From Burkholderia sp. WSM2232 (GTDB lineage Bacteria > Pseudomonadota > Gammaproteobacteria > Burkholderiales > Burkholderiaceae): DNA of 64,000 nucleotides. Under the pieces are notes generated by a model that had not been told where the DNA came from, did no database searches, and saw nothing but the letters and a program-made list of their open reading frames with translations. Shown piece after piece: positions 19,177-28,800 of this stretch. The stretch covers positions 73,798 through 137,797 of the forward strand of contig NZ_AWZV01000018.1 in NCBI RefSeq assembly GCF_000472545.1, read 5' to 3'. A program made the position numbers and the translations under genes. Every line of letters begins with the position of its first letter. The stretch's first letter is position 1.

Positions 19177-20454
19177 ATGGCAACTCGCGGAACGAATGTC
19201 CTATCAGATCTCGAACTAAGGCGATGGATTCGGGAAAGGCGCCCTCTCGCAAAAACCGACGGCGGCGGCTTGACCTTCACTCTTTCAGCTACCGGGACCG
19301 CGTCCTGGGTACTCCGTTTCCGGATAGGCGGAAAACCTGAAGAATTGACACTCGGCCGCTACCCCGATCTGACGCTGTCGGCAGCACGCAAGCTCGCGGC
19401 CGAAAAACGCGTCGAAGTCCAGAAAGGCAACAACCCGGCGACCGAGAAGCGCAAGGACAAATCTCGGAAGAACTGGACGGTCCGTCAGCTCGTTTCCGAC
19501 TACCGGGAGAAGGTGCTGGTCAATTTGGGATTGAGCACGCAGCGAAGCTACGGTCGAAACCTGAAGCGAACCGAGAACGTACTGGGTGCGATGCAGGTAC
19601 GCGAAGTCGAAGCGGCGGATATCGTTGGGCTGATCGAGCGCGCCAAGCTTGGATGGGTCGAGGCGAACACGCTGTTAATCGTTGCCAAAGCCATCTTCCG
19701 TCACGCCGCTGGCAAGAAGGTCATCAATGCAAATCCCGCCATCGGCGTCGAGCTGGTTTCGATTATTGGTCCCCGTCCTCCCATTCGGCAACGTCTTATG
19801 CTGACGGTCAATGAGCTGCACGTGCTTTTGAACGCAGACATGAATCACGAGAACCTGCTCTCGGTCAGCATCCTTCTCGCGACTGGCGTTCGTTCGGAGG
19901 AGCTGTATAAAGGCCTGCGGACAAACGTATTCCTCGATGAAGCACGCTGGCATATTCCGGGCAGCAAGACCGGCACAGCAATGGACATTCCGCTCGCGCC
20001 GGTTGTTGTCGACTGGTTCCGTGAACTGCTCGCACTCAATACCCGCTCCCGCTATATTCTGCCAACCAGGGCGGCCAGCCGAGCGGCGCGGCATGGTGGT
20101 GACGCCCACCTCAGCAAGGACGCTATCCGGGAAGCCATCGATTACTGGATCGACAACCACAAACCTTCGATACGTCGATTTACACCGCATGATCTTCGGT
20201 CGACCATGAAGTCCCATATGCGGAAGCTAAGGATCAGCCGCGACGTCTCTGAGATGTGCCTGAATCACAAGCTCCCCGGCGTCGAAGGAATCTACGATCA
20301 ATACACATACTACGGTGAACGACGCCTTGCCTTGGAACGATGGGCAGCATTCATCAAAGACTGCCAACAATCAAAGGGGGAGCTTGCCGACTCAACAACA
20401 GAGACAGATTGCGACGACAGCGATCTTGCGCTGGTTGAAGCGTTATCGGCCTAA
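19177..20454 (+). CDS. int: Tyrosine recombinase / integrase (P4-like)
   Basis: Site-specific recombinase that should integrate and excise the island. It has 425 residues from the ATG at 19177, which has GAGG close upstream; a GTG six bases earlier is the alternative. The N-terminal arm domain (about 1-90) includes LTLGRYPDLTLSAARKLA. A SAM-like core-binding domain follows, then the catalytic domain with the Arg in LLATGVRSEELY, the box PHDLRST, and a His/Tyr end in LNHKLPG and YDQYTYYG. All catalytic residues are present. It sits about 150 bases after rng with no tRNA next to it, so the attachment site is unclear. Confidence 0.94.
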   Translation: MATRGTNVLSDLELRRWIRERRPLAKTDGGGLTFTLSATGTASWVLRFRIGGKPEELTLGRYPDLTLSAARKLAAEKRVEVQKGNNPATEKRKDKSRKNWTVRQLVSDYREKVLVNLGLSTQRSYGRNLKRTENVLGAMQVREVEAADIVGLIERAKLGWVEANTLLIVAKAIFRHAAGKKVINANPAIGVELVSIIGPRPPIRQRLMLTVNELHVLLNADMNHENLLSVSILLATGVRSEELYKGLRTNVFLDEARWHIPGSKTGTAMDIPLAPVVVDWFRELLALNTRSRYILPTRAASRAARHGGDAHLSKDAIREAIDYWIDNHKPSIRRFTPHDLRSTMKSHMRKLRISRDVSEMCLNHKLPGVEGIYDQYTYYGERRLALERWAAFIKDCQQSKGELADSTTETDCDDSDLALVEALSA

Positions 20455-20625
20455 AGCCCGGCGGGTCTCTCATTGTTATCGCTGAGGCGCACCAGTTGTG
20501 AACTCGCTCCGGTTAGCGATAGTAAACACATCGATTGTTTGGAGCGCCCGGACGCGCGCGCAGCTGCCATACAATCTGGCAGCATGACGTATTCGACCGA
20601 AACATAAGAGTATAAAGGCGCCCAC

Positions 20626-21705
20626 ATGCGATTCACGCCGGACGGCCCGTCCTTACCTGATGAGCTCCTGGCTGCCCGCGATGCAGGACAGGTTCTGTTC
20701 TTCTGCGGAGCCGGCATCTCGCAAGCAGACGCCAAGCTGCCCAACTTCGCAGTCTTGGCTGAGCGTGTACTCGCGCTGTTGGGATCGGCAATGGATAGTC
20801 CAGCACGCCGTCTCTTCAACGCGGCTCGAACGTTTGAAGAAGCTAGTGGGCTCACCGGTCTGGTGGCAACCGACCGCATCTTCGGCATGCTCGAGAGGGA
20901 ATTTGAAGCTTCCGAGGTACGGGAGGCCGTGGCAACAGCGCTGCGACCGGAGCCGGGCTATGTGCTCGATGCTCACCGCACGCTACTTGATCTCTCGCGG
21001 ATACGCGGCGGTATGCCTCGTGTTGTCACCACCAATTTCGACCTTCTCTTTGAGGAATGTGAGCCAGGACTTGATTCTTTCAATCCTCCTCATTTACCAG
21101 ACCCAGGAAGAATCAACGATTTTCGGGGGGTGATTCACCTTCATGGCCGTGTCGACGTAAATTACCGTCGAGCGTGTGATGACGAACTTGTCCTATCGAG
21201 CGCCGATTTTGGGCACGCCTACCTCTCCGATGGCTGGGCGACCCGCTACATTCAAGCGCTTCTGCAGCGGTTCCGTATCGTGTTCGTCGGATACTCGGCC
21301 GACGATCCGCCGGTCCAGTACCTACTTGAGGCACTGAATCGCTTTGCGCGGCCCGCAAATGCTCTGTATGCCTTCCAATCCGGCAATACAAGGCAGGCGG
21401 CAGAACAATGGACACACGAGGGTGTTGAGCCAATCTCCTATGACAGCGCCAATCACCATGCAGCGTTATGGAAAACGCTCTCTGCGTGGGCTGACCGTGC
21501 GCGTGACGTAGGTGGCTGGCACAACCAGCTCATAAGAAGGGCCGTTCAGGGACCGGGGTCCATGGCCCCCTATGAACGTGGGATGATTGCTCATCTGGTC
21601 TCAACATCAGTCGGCTCAAAGTACCTCGCCACTTCCGAGACGATACTGCCAGCTGACTGGCTGTTCGTCATTGATCGCAATGCAAGGTACGGGCGCCCGG
21701 GCTAA
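20626..21705 (+). CDS. SIR2-domain protein, N-terminal part (candidate anti-phage NADase, split gene)
   Basis: 359 residues with a SIR2-like domain: FFCGAGIS at 25-32, VTTNFDLLFE from 134, HLHG at 171-174 holding the expected catalytic His, and GYSADDPP at 222-229. SIR2 domains of this type in defence proteins hydrolyse NAD to stop phage spread. The ATG at 20626 follows AAAGG about eight bases away. It ends at TAA (21703-21705). The next ORF begins five codons later in the same frame, and homologues known to me join the two segments in one protein, so this is probably the front of a 1.26 kb-residue-scale defence protein cut by one stop codon. Function is inference from the family. Confidence 0.85.
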   Translation: MRFTPDGPSLPDELLAARDAGQVLFFCGAGISQADAKLPNFAVLAERVLALLGSAMDSPARRLFNAARTFEEASGLTGLVATDRIFGMLEREFEASEVREAVATALRPEPGYVLDAHRTLLDLSRIRGGMPRVVTTNFDLLFEECEPGLDSFNPPHLPDPGRINDFRGVIHLHGRVDVNYRRACDDELVLSSADFGHAYLSDGWATRYIQALLQRFRIVFVGYSADDPPVQYLLEALNRFARPANALYAFQSGNTRQAAEQWTHEGVEPISYDSANHHAALWKTLSAWADRARDVGGWHNQLIRRAVQGPGSMAPYERGMIAHLVSTSVGSKYLATSETILPADWLFVIDRNARYGRPG

Positions 21706-21720
21706 GTCAGCGATGACGAG

Positions 21721-24411
21721 ATGCAGCCTTCCTTCGATCCATTTGACGCGTTCGGGTTAGACAGTGACACGCTGCCTATCCCGACCGATCCTAAAGACTT
21801 CCTCGCAAAGCGTGACGTGCCAGCAACTGCATGGGACGGCATGGAGCTTACTTCGGCCGATACCGAAAGGTTACCCGCTGCGGCAGTTGCGCAGATACGG
21901 AACGGCGCCGGTCGCGAAGCCGCTCTTCCCGCCCGCCTTGCTAATTTTGGATGGTGGCTTGTCAAAGTCGCGCACCAGCCCGCAGCATTGTGGTGGGCTG
22001 CCGCGCAACCGCCACTTCACCCCCGGATTTGCGACGATATCGAGCGGTCGTTGCGCCACGACGCGACGCGATTTACCTCTACTATACGCAAAGGCTGGCG
22101 CTTACTACTCGCCAGTTGGCAGCGTAGGCCACGACAGCCGGATATCGATAAGTATCCTATCGAGGAAGCGGCAAAACGCGACGGATGGTCATCGCCCCTA
22201 GTCCGCGAAGCAATTGAACTCTACCAACCCTATCTATCGGTCTCGCCTTCCTGGGGCGTAAGAGCACCTGCGCCTAAGCCGGAACCTGCGCTGGAAGCCG
22301 TTTTAAGACTCAATATCGAGTATCCCCGCCCTCACGAGCCGTTTGCTATTCCGGACAATGCGCTGAAATATGCGATAACCTTATTCCGCCGGCAATTGGA
22401 GGATACGGTTCGTCACGAATCGGAAATCAGGGAACACGACCACATCTACCTTGACTCTATCAGGGCGGATGACGGGGAGATGCCGGATGAAGATGCCTAC
22501 GGGTTGACCGGCCACCTAATTATCTTGACGAATATGGTTATGCGGTTGGCCAAATTCGACCGGGATGCTGCACGCCAGGAGGTCTGGAAATGGACGTCAC
22601 CCGATACAGTATTTACTCGCCTCCGTATCTGGTCCTTCGGACTCGCCGAACTGACCACACCAGAAGAAGCAGGCAAAGGCTTGCTGGCGTTGAGTGATGA
22701 CGCCTTCTGGGACTCCTATCACGAGCGCGATCTGCTGTTTACTCTACGAGACCGGTGGCACGAACTCCCGTCCCCAACGATTGCCGGACTTGAAAAGCAA
22801 TTGCGATGCGGACATTTTCCTTGGGCCCAAGATCACGAGCACAGAGATGAACTGATCGCTCACTGTCGATTGAATCGACTACATTGGCTGGCAACGCATG
22901 GCGTCATCTTTTCGTTCGACCTGGATGCAGAGATTGCTTTGCTTCGCTCGGCCGCGCCCGATTGGACGGAAGAAGCCACCAAATACACGGCCCAGCCGCA
23001 TGTTTCGAAAGTTAGGACAGTTGAGACTGATGCCAGCTCGGCCACGCTCGAGCAGGTGCCACTGGGAGACATCCTGGAAACCGCACAAAATCTTGCAAAG
23101 CACGAGATACTGGCACCAGTCGTACGCCAGCCTTTTCACGGCCTCGCAGCGGCACATCCCGCACGAGCGCTCAGTGCGATCACAGGTGCCTCCAGAAAGG
23201 GCAACTATCCGGCATGGGCATGGCGCGCCTTGCTGAGTTCAACAAGCATCCAGGCTGAATCGCCTCGCATGCTTTCTGTCATAGGACGCCGTCTCGCACG
23301 ACTTGAACCGGCTCAACTTGGAGAAATTGTCCATCCAGCGACCGAATGGTTGCGTGACAGATGCGGAACGCTTTATTCACAGTGTCCGGAAGTTTTCGAC
23401 CTGGTGTGGGAAGCGCTCCGAGGGTCGTTGTCAGCCAGTTCCGGGCTGCATAAATTCCCAAGTGCTGATAGAAGATGGGTCGATGAGAGCCTGAACAGTG
23501 CAGCAGGCCGTATGCTCGACACACTGTTCAAATATCCTGGTCTGGATGACATCAAGCCGGATGCGGGGCTTCCCATTGCGTGGTCAGTCAAGCTGGATGA
23601 GATGCTTGCGCTGCATGCCGACGATCGGCGCTACGCCATCGTAATGATTGCATCAAGACTGACATGGTTGTATCGCACTGACCGAAAGTGGGTCGACACG
23701 AGGATGCTGCCGTTTTCGACTCGCAATGATGAAGACACGGAAGCCTTTTGGGCGGGCTTTTTCTGGGCGGCGCGCGCACCCCAACCCCCGCTCTATCTGA
23801 AGCTAAAGCAACCATTGATCGGGCTTGCCAGCCAACAGAACCTACGTAGAGCACACGCGAACAATCTAGCCGGAATTCTGCTGCGTGGTTGGGCACGACA
23901 GAAGGACTCGAACGAGCCTGAACCGCTCATCTCAGATACCGAATTGCGGGAGATACTTATTCACGCAGGGGATGAATTGCGTTCCTCGGTCCTCTGGTAC
24001 TTTCAGCAGTGGGCCAAGAAACCCAATCCGCCACTCGGCGAGAACCTGCTACCGTTTCTTGAACGGGTTTGGCCCCGCCAACGGACAGTCCGAACGGCTC
24101 AGATGTCCGCGAGGTTCGTCGACCTCGCGTTGGCTGCGCCCGACCGTTTTTCGGAGATTGTTACGGCAATACTTCCAAGACTTGTACCGATAAAAGGGCA
24201 CTCGGTAGTTCTCGCGCGCGTCAATATCAATGAGAAGATTCTCACCCAACATCCGCGTGCACTCCTCGACTTGCTTTCGACTGTTCTCAGTCCGGACCCC
24301 GGCGCGTGGCCGTATGGCGTCGGAGAGATCCTTGCTCAATTGGCAGAGCAACCCGCGACCCGAAACGACCCGCGGCTTGAAATCTTGCGTCGGTACGAAC
24401 AACGGACATAG
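21721..24411 (+). CDS. Large C-terminal part of the split SIR2 protein
   Basis: 896 residues with no enzyme motif that I recognise. The composition suggests a mostly helical, Trp- and Arg-rich repeat-like sensor region, as in large SIR2 defence proteins. It lies in exactly the same reading frame as the SIR2 segment, with only TAA and five sense codons between them. Its first ATG (21721) has just GAG next to it and no well-spaced RBS, so independent translation would depend on reinitiation. Alternatives are a nonsense-mutated pseudogene, a sequencing error, or a true two-gene system. The long open frame shows no further decay, suggesting the stop is recent or tolerated. Confidence 0.75.
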   Translation: MQPSFDPFDAFGLDSDTLPIPTDPKDFLAKRDVPATAWDGMELTSADTERLPAAAVAQIRNGAGREAALPARLANFGWWLVKVAHQPAALWWAAAQPPLHPRICDDIERSLRHDATRFTSTIRKGWRLLLASWQRRPRQPDIDKYPIEEAAKRDGWSSPLVREAIELYQPYLSVSPSWGVRAPAPKPEPALEAVLRLNIEYPRPHEPFAIPDNALKYAITLFRRQLEDTVRHESEIREHDHIYLDSIRADDGEMPDEDAYGLTGHLIILTNMVMRLAKFDRDAARQEVWKWTSPDTVFTRLRIWSFGLAELTTPEEAGKGLLALSDDAFWDSYHERDLLFTLRDRWHELPSPTIAGLEKQLRCGHFPWAQDHEHRDELIAHCRLNRLHWLATHGVIFSFDLDAEIALLRSAAPDWTEEATKYTAQPHVSKVRTVETDASSATLEQVPLGDILETAQNLAKHEILAPVVRQPFHGLAAAHPARALSAITGASRKGNYPAWAWRALLSSTSIQAESPRMLSVIGRRLARLEPAQLGEIVHPATEWLRDRCGTLYSQCPEVFDLVWEALRGSLSASSGLHKFPSADRRWVDESLNSAAGRMLDTLFKYPGLDDIKPDAGLPIAWSVKLDEMLALHADDRRYAIVMIASRLTWLYRTDRKWVDTRMLPFSTRNDEDTEAFWAGFFWAARAPQPPLYLKLKQPLIGLASQQNLRRAHANNLAGILLRGWARQKDSNEPEPLISDTELREILIHAGDELRSSVLWYFQQWAKKPNPPLGENLLPFLERVWPRQRTVRTAQMSARFVDLALAAPDRFSEIVTAILPRLVPIKGHSVVLARVNINEKILTQHPRALLDLLSTVLSPDPGAWPYGVGEILAQLAEQPATRNDPRLEILRRYEQRT

Positions 24412-24672
24412 CTGACTTACTCTCATAACCGCGTAAGGTGGCCTCACTGCGGTAACGCACCGTCCAACTCATCCGGGCGACCAAAGATGGTATCGCAGCA
24501 CACGCCAGCGCGGCAGTTCCGCGCGCTTGCCAAGATGCATTGCTTCCGCCGCCGCGCCGACGGACAGGCTGTTTCAAAAGCGATCTATGAATTCGTATCG
24601 ACAATCACTCACGGCCAGTTCGCCTTTTTGCACTCCCAACTTCGGAGGCTGACCAACCACTAGATCGGAGCA

Positions 24673-26952
24673 TCACTCTTTTGGAGGCGTGGCAATTCCA
24701 ATAAACTGATAAGGCCGATCCCATTCTTCTATTTTTCGACCAACGAAAACACAGCGCCTCCATTTCCCCTCGGCTAAGGCATCGCCCGAAAGTTGACTAA
24801 CGATATCTTGGCGGCGCTCCGAAAGGGCTTCCGGATAAACATAGAAAATCACGCAAGCAAGGCGGTGTGCAGGCGGAGATACCCTTAGAGAACACAGGTG
24901 CTTCGGATTCTGATAATTTTTCCGCACACTTTCCCGCAATCGATCCATTTCCTTGAAGAGAGCCTGCTGCTCCTCAAGATTCCCAAGACTTAATATGTCC
25001 AAAGACATAATAGTCCATGACTTTGCATCTCTCTGCCGGACAGCCTCAAGGATACGGGAGATATGAGTATGAACCTTAGGAACCGGTTTTGGAACAATCA
25101 CACCGGCATCACCACTCATATAGTAGTGGTCTATATCACGCGACATCCCAGAAATTGACAGGGCGACCTTTTCATTTTCTATTGATGCCACGTTGAACCC
25201 GGTTTCCAGATAGAAACCGAGATAATCAAGCTCGTCGCCAAATATATCAGCCGTCTTCTGTACCCGCTCCCGTTCAGAGAAGTAATGAAGAAAATGTGCT
25301 GGTTCTGACAAAATATCGGCAACAACTTCGAAATCAGCCAGCCCCAGCGTGGGCGCCAAACGCAAGTCATCAGGAACCCATTCAGCAGACTTCAGTTCTT
25401 TCTCTGCGCTACAGATAACCGAAAAATCATCCAACGTGATGGAAATGCGAATGACCATATCAATATCGTCTGGAACCAATCCCAATGACGATGCGATCTT
25501 GATAGACGTTTGATCACCGTCTTTCGCGTGCTGAATAACCTGCTCAAGTCGATAGGATTGCTGTGCCGGGTCCACTATCAGATCACGTACATGGCGCTTT
25601 ACCCTATCCGGAGCACCGCGAAGTCCTTGGGGAGTCAACGCCGCAGACTTTGCTTCAACAATAAGCAAAACCCTGTCAATTTTCCCGAGCAAATCCGTTT
25701 CGAATATTTTATCATCAAGCTGCCATTTGGCGTTCGAAGTAATGTGTATTCCTGGGAGAGCTTTCTCAACAATACCTTCAATCTTATCTTCGAGAAATTC
25801 TGCGCGAGCCCTCTCCAGCTTCTCCTTTACACCTGCCACCTCGGCCAGTGAACCTAAAATTGCATGAATATGGCTGAATATGACCTGAGGCGCAGGAAAA
25901 AAAAACTCACGTTCAATCAGTATCCCCGGAGCCGTCCATACAGGATTTGCAAGAAAAAAATACTCAGCCTGCTCCAAATCAAGGTCACCAGGATTCAACA
26001 CCAATTTATTTAGAACAGACTCAACCACTCCCTCCGTGTGGTCAGCGAGCTCCGCGAGCTCGGATACATCGACAACTCCCAACTTAACCAGCGCAATGTC
26101 GGCGTGAGCCAGCAACCTATATTTGACCATCTCCGTAGTCACACCATCCGGAATATGGGCTAAAAACTCGTCTGGATCACCTTCAACATCCGGATACTTC
26201 GCGTAATATTCTCGAACCAGTTTCTCAGTCGTTTGATTTTTGAGTATTTCACCGAGAATTCTCCACCGACTGTTAGAGCGTCGTTCAAACGACGAAACCA
26301 AAGTCTTGGATATTTCAATTAGATCTGTCGCCGAGAAGCCGAATTGATTTGATAGATCCTGATCGATGGCTCTATACAACTCCTTTGAAATTCTAACGAC
26401 AGCAGAAAAGTACCCCCAGTTCCGAACAATCTGAGTGTGTAAACGAAGACGCTCCTGAAGAAGCAGCACGACTTGTTGTTGCTTATCGCGCTCAACCTCC
26501 ATCGCGACAAACCTGCGATGCGAAAAGGCATTTGCAAGTCCACTGCTCTGGTCAATAATTTTCTGAATGATGTCGGGAGGCGGCGGCTCGCGTCCCCATT
26601 CTGCATGAGGCAAGGTCAACATCAATGCTTGTAGCAACTCGACATGATGTTGCTGCACGTTCTCTACGAAACCTTGCTGTGACGCACCTTTTTCGCTGAC
26701 CCCAACCTGCAACCCATATGTGGCGATTGTCGAGATGATGGACGGTGGATACCAATTACGGAAGTAACCAATAAGCGATTCCAAGATAACGGGAAAATCT
26801 TCGCCGCTTTTTTTCCCTTGATCTAAGAACGCCTGCATCAAGACGGCCTTATCGATTCGAGTGAAGGGATGTTCGACGAACTTGAGCCCCCGATTGACCT
26901 CGACAGGGAGAGGCCTTTTATTCTTCCTTTTAGCTCTTTTTCTCTGTTTCAT
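24673..26952 (-). CDS. Uncharacterised 759-residue protein with a PD-(D/E)xK-like motif
   Basis: Not assignable to a named family by eye. It begins with a Lys/Arg-rich stretch (residues 1-13), then about 380 mostly helical residues. Around 418-435 it has E418-x-D420, D426 and E433-A-K435 (ETDLLGKIDRVLLIVEAKS), the pattern and hydrophobic strand of a restriction-endonuclease-like fold. The rest to 759 is mixed. Its base composition is clearly AT-richer than all neighbours, indicating separate acquisition. It faces the SIR2 gene. A defence nuclease is a reasonable hypothesis, not a demonstrated role. The ATG at 26952 is the best start. Confidence 0.75.
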   Translation of the reverse strand: MKQRKRAKRKNKRPLPVEVNRGLKFVEHPFTRIDKAVLMQAFLDQGKKSGEDFPVILESLIGYFRNWYPPSIISTIATYGLQVGVSEKGASQQGFVENVQQHHVELLQALMLTLPHAEWGREPPPPDIIQKIIDQSSGLANAFSHRRFVAMEVERDKQQQVVLLLQERLRLHTQIVRNWGYFSAVVRISKELYRAIDQDLSNQFGFSATDLIEISKTLVSSFERRSNSRWRILGEILKNQTTEKLVREYYAKYPDVEGDPDEFLAHIPDGVTTEMVKYRLLAHADIALVKLGVVDVSELAELADHTEGVVESVLNKLVLNPGDLDLEQAEYFFLANPVWTAPGILIEREFFFPAPQVIFSHIHAILGSLAEVAGVKEKLERARAEFLEDKIEGIVEKALPGIHITSNAKWQLDDKIFETDLLGKIDRVLLIVEAKSAALTPQGLRGAPDRVKRHVRDLIVDPAQQSYRLEQVIQHAKDGDQTSIKIASSLGLVPDDIDMVIRISITLDDFSVICSAEKELKSAEWVPDDLRLAPTLGLADFEVVADILSEPAHFLHYFSERERVQKTADIFGDELDYLGFYLETGFNVASIENEKVALSISGMSRDIDHYYMSGDAGVIVPKPVPKVHTHISRILEAVRQRDAKSWTIMSLDILSLGNLEEQQALFKEMDRLRESVRKNYQNPKHLCSLRVSPPAHRLACVIFYVYPEALSERRQDIVSQLSGDALAEGKWRRCVFVGRKIEEWDRPYQFIGIATPPKE

Positions 26953-27839
26953 ATCACGCTCAAATTCCGTAACGTCGCCTCTCTATGGCGAGAGCGAGTA
27001 GCCGTCATACGCGGCGCGTAGACAGATTGACCAATTTATCCATCGGCCGACGCATGTCACAGTCGATCGGGAGCATTCTCTTGGATGGTCTTATCAGCCA
27101 CGGCTTAGCATCGCATCTCGTGTGATGCTTCTCGCTTTGCGCCGTGATGAACAACTCGAGATCCTTTTTAATGTCGGCGTCCCGGGAACCAGGCTTCCGA
27201 GCCACGACGCCGTGAGTTTCGCGCTTCATGCAGGACAAGTCCTCACTCGCGTCTCGACCTTCAGGCATTCGAGCTCGACTTCCCGGTACAAGTCGAGCTG
27301 ATAACCGCGTACCTGTGCCCTGTCCTGATGTCAGAAACAGTATGCGGGGCATTATGTCCCAGCCAACCCTGTACTGTCTGCATGGCACATATCCGGGCCA
27401 TCAACGACCCTATGCCTGACTCGTTTCGTACCTGCTGTCAGGTGCACCGGGAAACCCGATCCACGTCAATTACTTGCAGTTCCCTGCGGAAAGTTATTCA
27501 CAGCGTTGCCCCCAAAAACTGTGAATAACCGAGGCTTCGCTGTCTCTCCCGGTCGAACTCGTGCTCAAGCATCTGCCCGGCACCGAGTTTCCTGCCCTGT
27601 CCCGCGACCGTAGTCGAAGGCGGGGCGGCGTCAAGGGGCGAGGGACCGTGTTGCCCGCACCATCCCTCGCCTCTTTCCTTGACACCGCCCCGCCTTCGAC
27701 TCCTTGGGTCGCACGGGCAGGAACCCGGGTGCCAGGCAAAAGCAGAAGCCAACCCCGAGTTCCACCGGGAAGGTTTCGCACGCAAGCGGCAAGACCATCT
27801 CACAGCCCGTAACTCAACCCTCTTGCTGTGGAGATTGTC
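26953..27839. other. Long spacer before the plasmid-like module
   Basis: About 890 bases without a convincing gene. A minus-strand frame ending at 27005 (possible ATG at 27229, 74 residues) has a basic C-terminus but a poorly placed RBS, and I do not call it. The strongest structure is the long imperfect palindrome at 27577-27736 listed separately. The spacer marks the change from AT-rich to G+C-rich DNA. Confidence 0.5.
27577..27736. repeat. Long imperfect inverted repeat
   Basis: Left arm about 27577-27645, right arm about 27663-27736, loop about 17 bases. The central 16 bases match perfectly: GTCGAAGGCGGGGCGG at 27613-27628 against 27685-27700. Outer parts also pair, including GGCACC, TTCCTGCCC, and GGCGAGGGA near the loop, with small bulges. 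It ends about 100 bases before the DUF932 gene. It may be a structured RNA leader, a replication or transfer site, or a MITE-like element. Confidence 0.7.
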
Positions 27840-28673
27840 ATGCAACTCGCTTCCTCTTTCCGTTACGGCTCCCCGATGCTCCGCGCCGACTCGCCTCTGT
27901 CGGATGACCAGATCCGTCGTGTTGCCCCCTCCATCTTTGCGGTCGGCAAGCACGAAAGCCGCTCGGATCGCTACACCTACATTCCGACCATCGACGTGCT
28001 GCGCGGCCTGCGTAACGAGGGGTTCCAGCCGTTCATGGCCTGCCAGACGCGCGTGCGCGACGAAGGCAAGCGCGAGTACACGAAACACATGCTGCGGCTT
28101 CGCCACGCCGACCAGATCATCGGCGACGAAGTCAACGAAATCGTGCTGCTGAACTCGCACGACGGCACGAGCAGCTACCAGATGCTCGCGGGCGTGCTGC
28201 GCTTCGTCTGCCAGAACGGCATGGTGGCCGGCGACAACATCCGGGACATCCGTGTGCCGCACAAGGGCAACATCGTCCAGAACGTCATCAACGGCGCATT
28301 CGACGTGCTCGACGGCTTCGACCTGATCCTCGAGCAGAAGGACGGCATGCGCGCCGTCGAACTGAACCGAGACGAACAGCAGGCGTTCGCACGCTCAGCG
28401 CTCGCGCTGCGCTACGACCCGACCAACGCCGAGGCACCGGCACCGGTCACCGAAAGCCAGCTACTGGCTCCGCGCCGCTTCGAGGATCGCCGCGACGACC
28501 TCTGGACGGTCTTCAACCGCGTACAGGAAAACATGACCAAGGGCGGCCTGCGCGGACGCTCAAGTAACGGACGTGCTGTATCCACACGCCCCATAACAAG
28601 CATCGACCAGAACGTGAAGCTCAATCGCTCGCTGTGGATGCTCGCTGACGCCATGCGTCAGATGAAGGCGTAA
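27840..28673 (+). CDS. DUF932 domain protein
   Basis: 277 residues from the ATG at 27840, which has GGAG six bases upstream; a GTG at 27828 is the alternative. It matches the DUF932 family commonly found on plasmids, phages and integrative elements: the N-terminal FAVGKHESRSDRYTYIPT, the centre with EIVLLNSHDGTSSYQM and the Cys-containing FVCQNGMVAGD. Function is unknown in the family. The ParB-like gene follows after 127 bases. Confidence 0.88.
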   Translation: MQLASSFRYGSPMLRADSPLSDDQIRRVAPSIFAVGKHESRSDRYTYIPTIDVLRGLRNEGFQPFMACQTRVRDEGKREYTKHMLRLRHADQIIGDEVNEIVLLNSHDGTSSYQMLAGVLRFVCQNGMVAGDNIRDIRVPHKGNIVQNVINGAFDVLDGFDLILEQKDGMRAVELNRDEQQAFARSALALRYDPTNAEAPAPVTESQLLAPRRFEDRRDDLWTVFNRVQENMTKGGLRGRSSNGRAVSTRPITSIDQNVKLNRSLWMLADAMRQMKA

Positions 28674-28713
28674 GCACTCCGGGGGTGGCGCTATTCGCCG
28701 CCCTGCCACCTCA

Positions 28714-28752
28714 TTCCGTCAGGAACGCTGTCCGGGTCATGTCCTGACGGAA
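28714..28752 (+). promoter_or_regulatory. Hairpin between DUF932 and the ParB-like gene
   Basis: Perfect 11-base arms TTCCGTCAGGA (28714-28724) and TCCTGACGGAA (28742-28752) enclose 17 bases. No T run follows. It lies 48 bases before the ParB-like ATG, so it could be an attenuator, a leader structure or an operator rather than a simple terminator. Confidence 0.5.
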
Positions 28753-28800
28753 CACGGTAGCAACCCCGACCCGGAACCTTCTATCTTTCTGGAGTCAATC

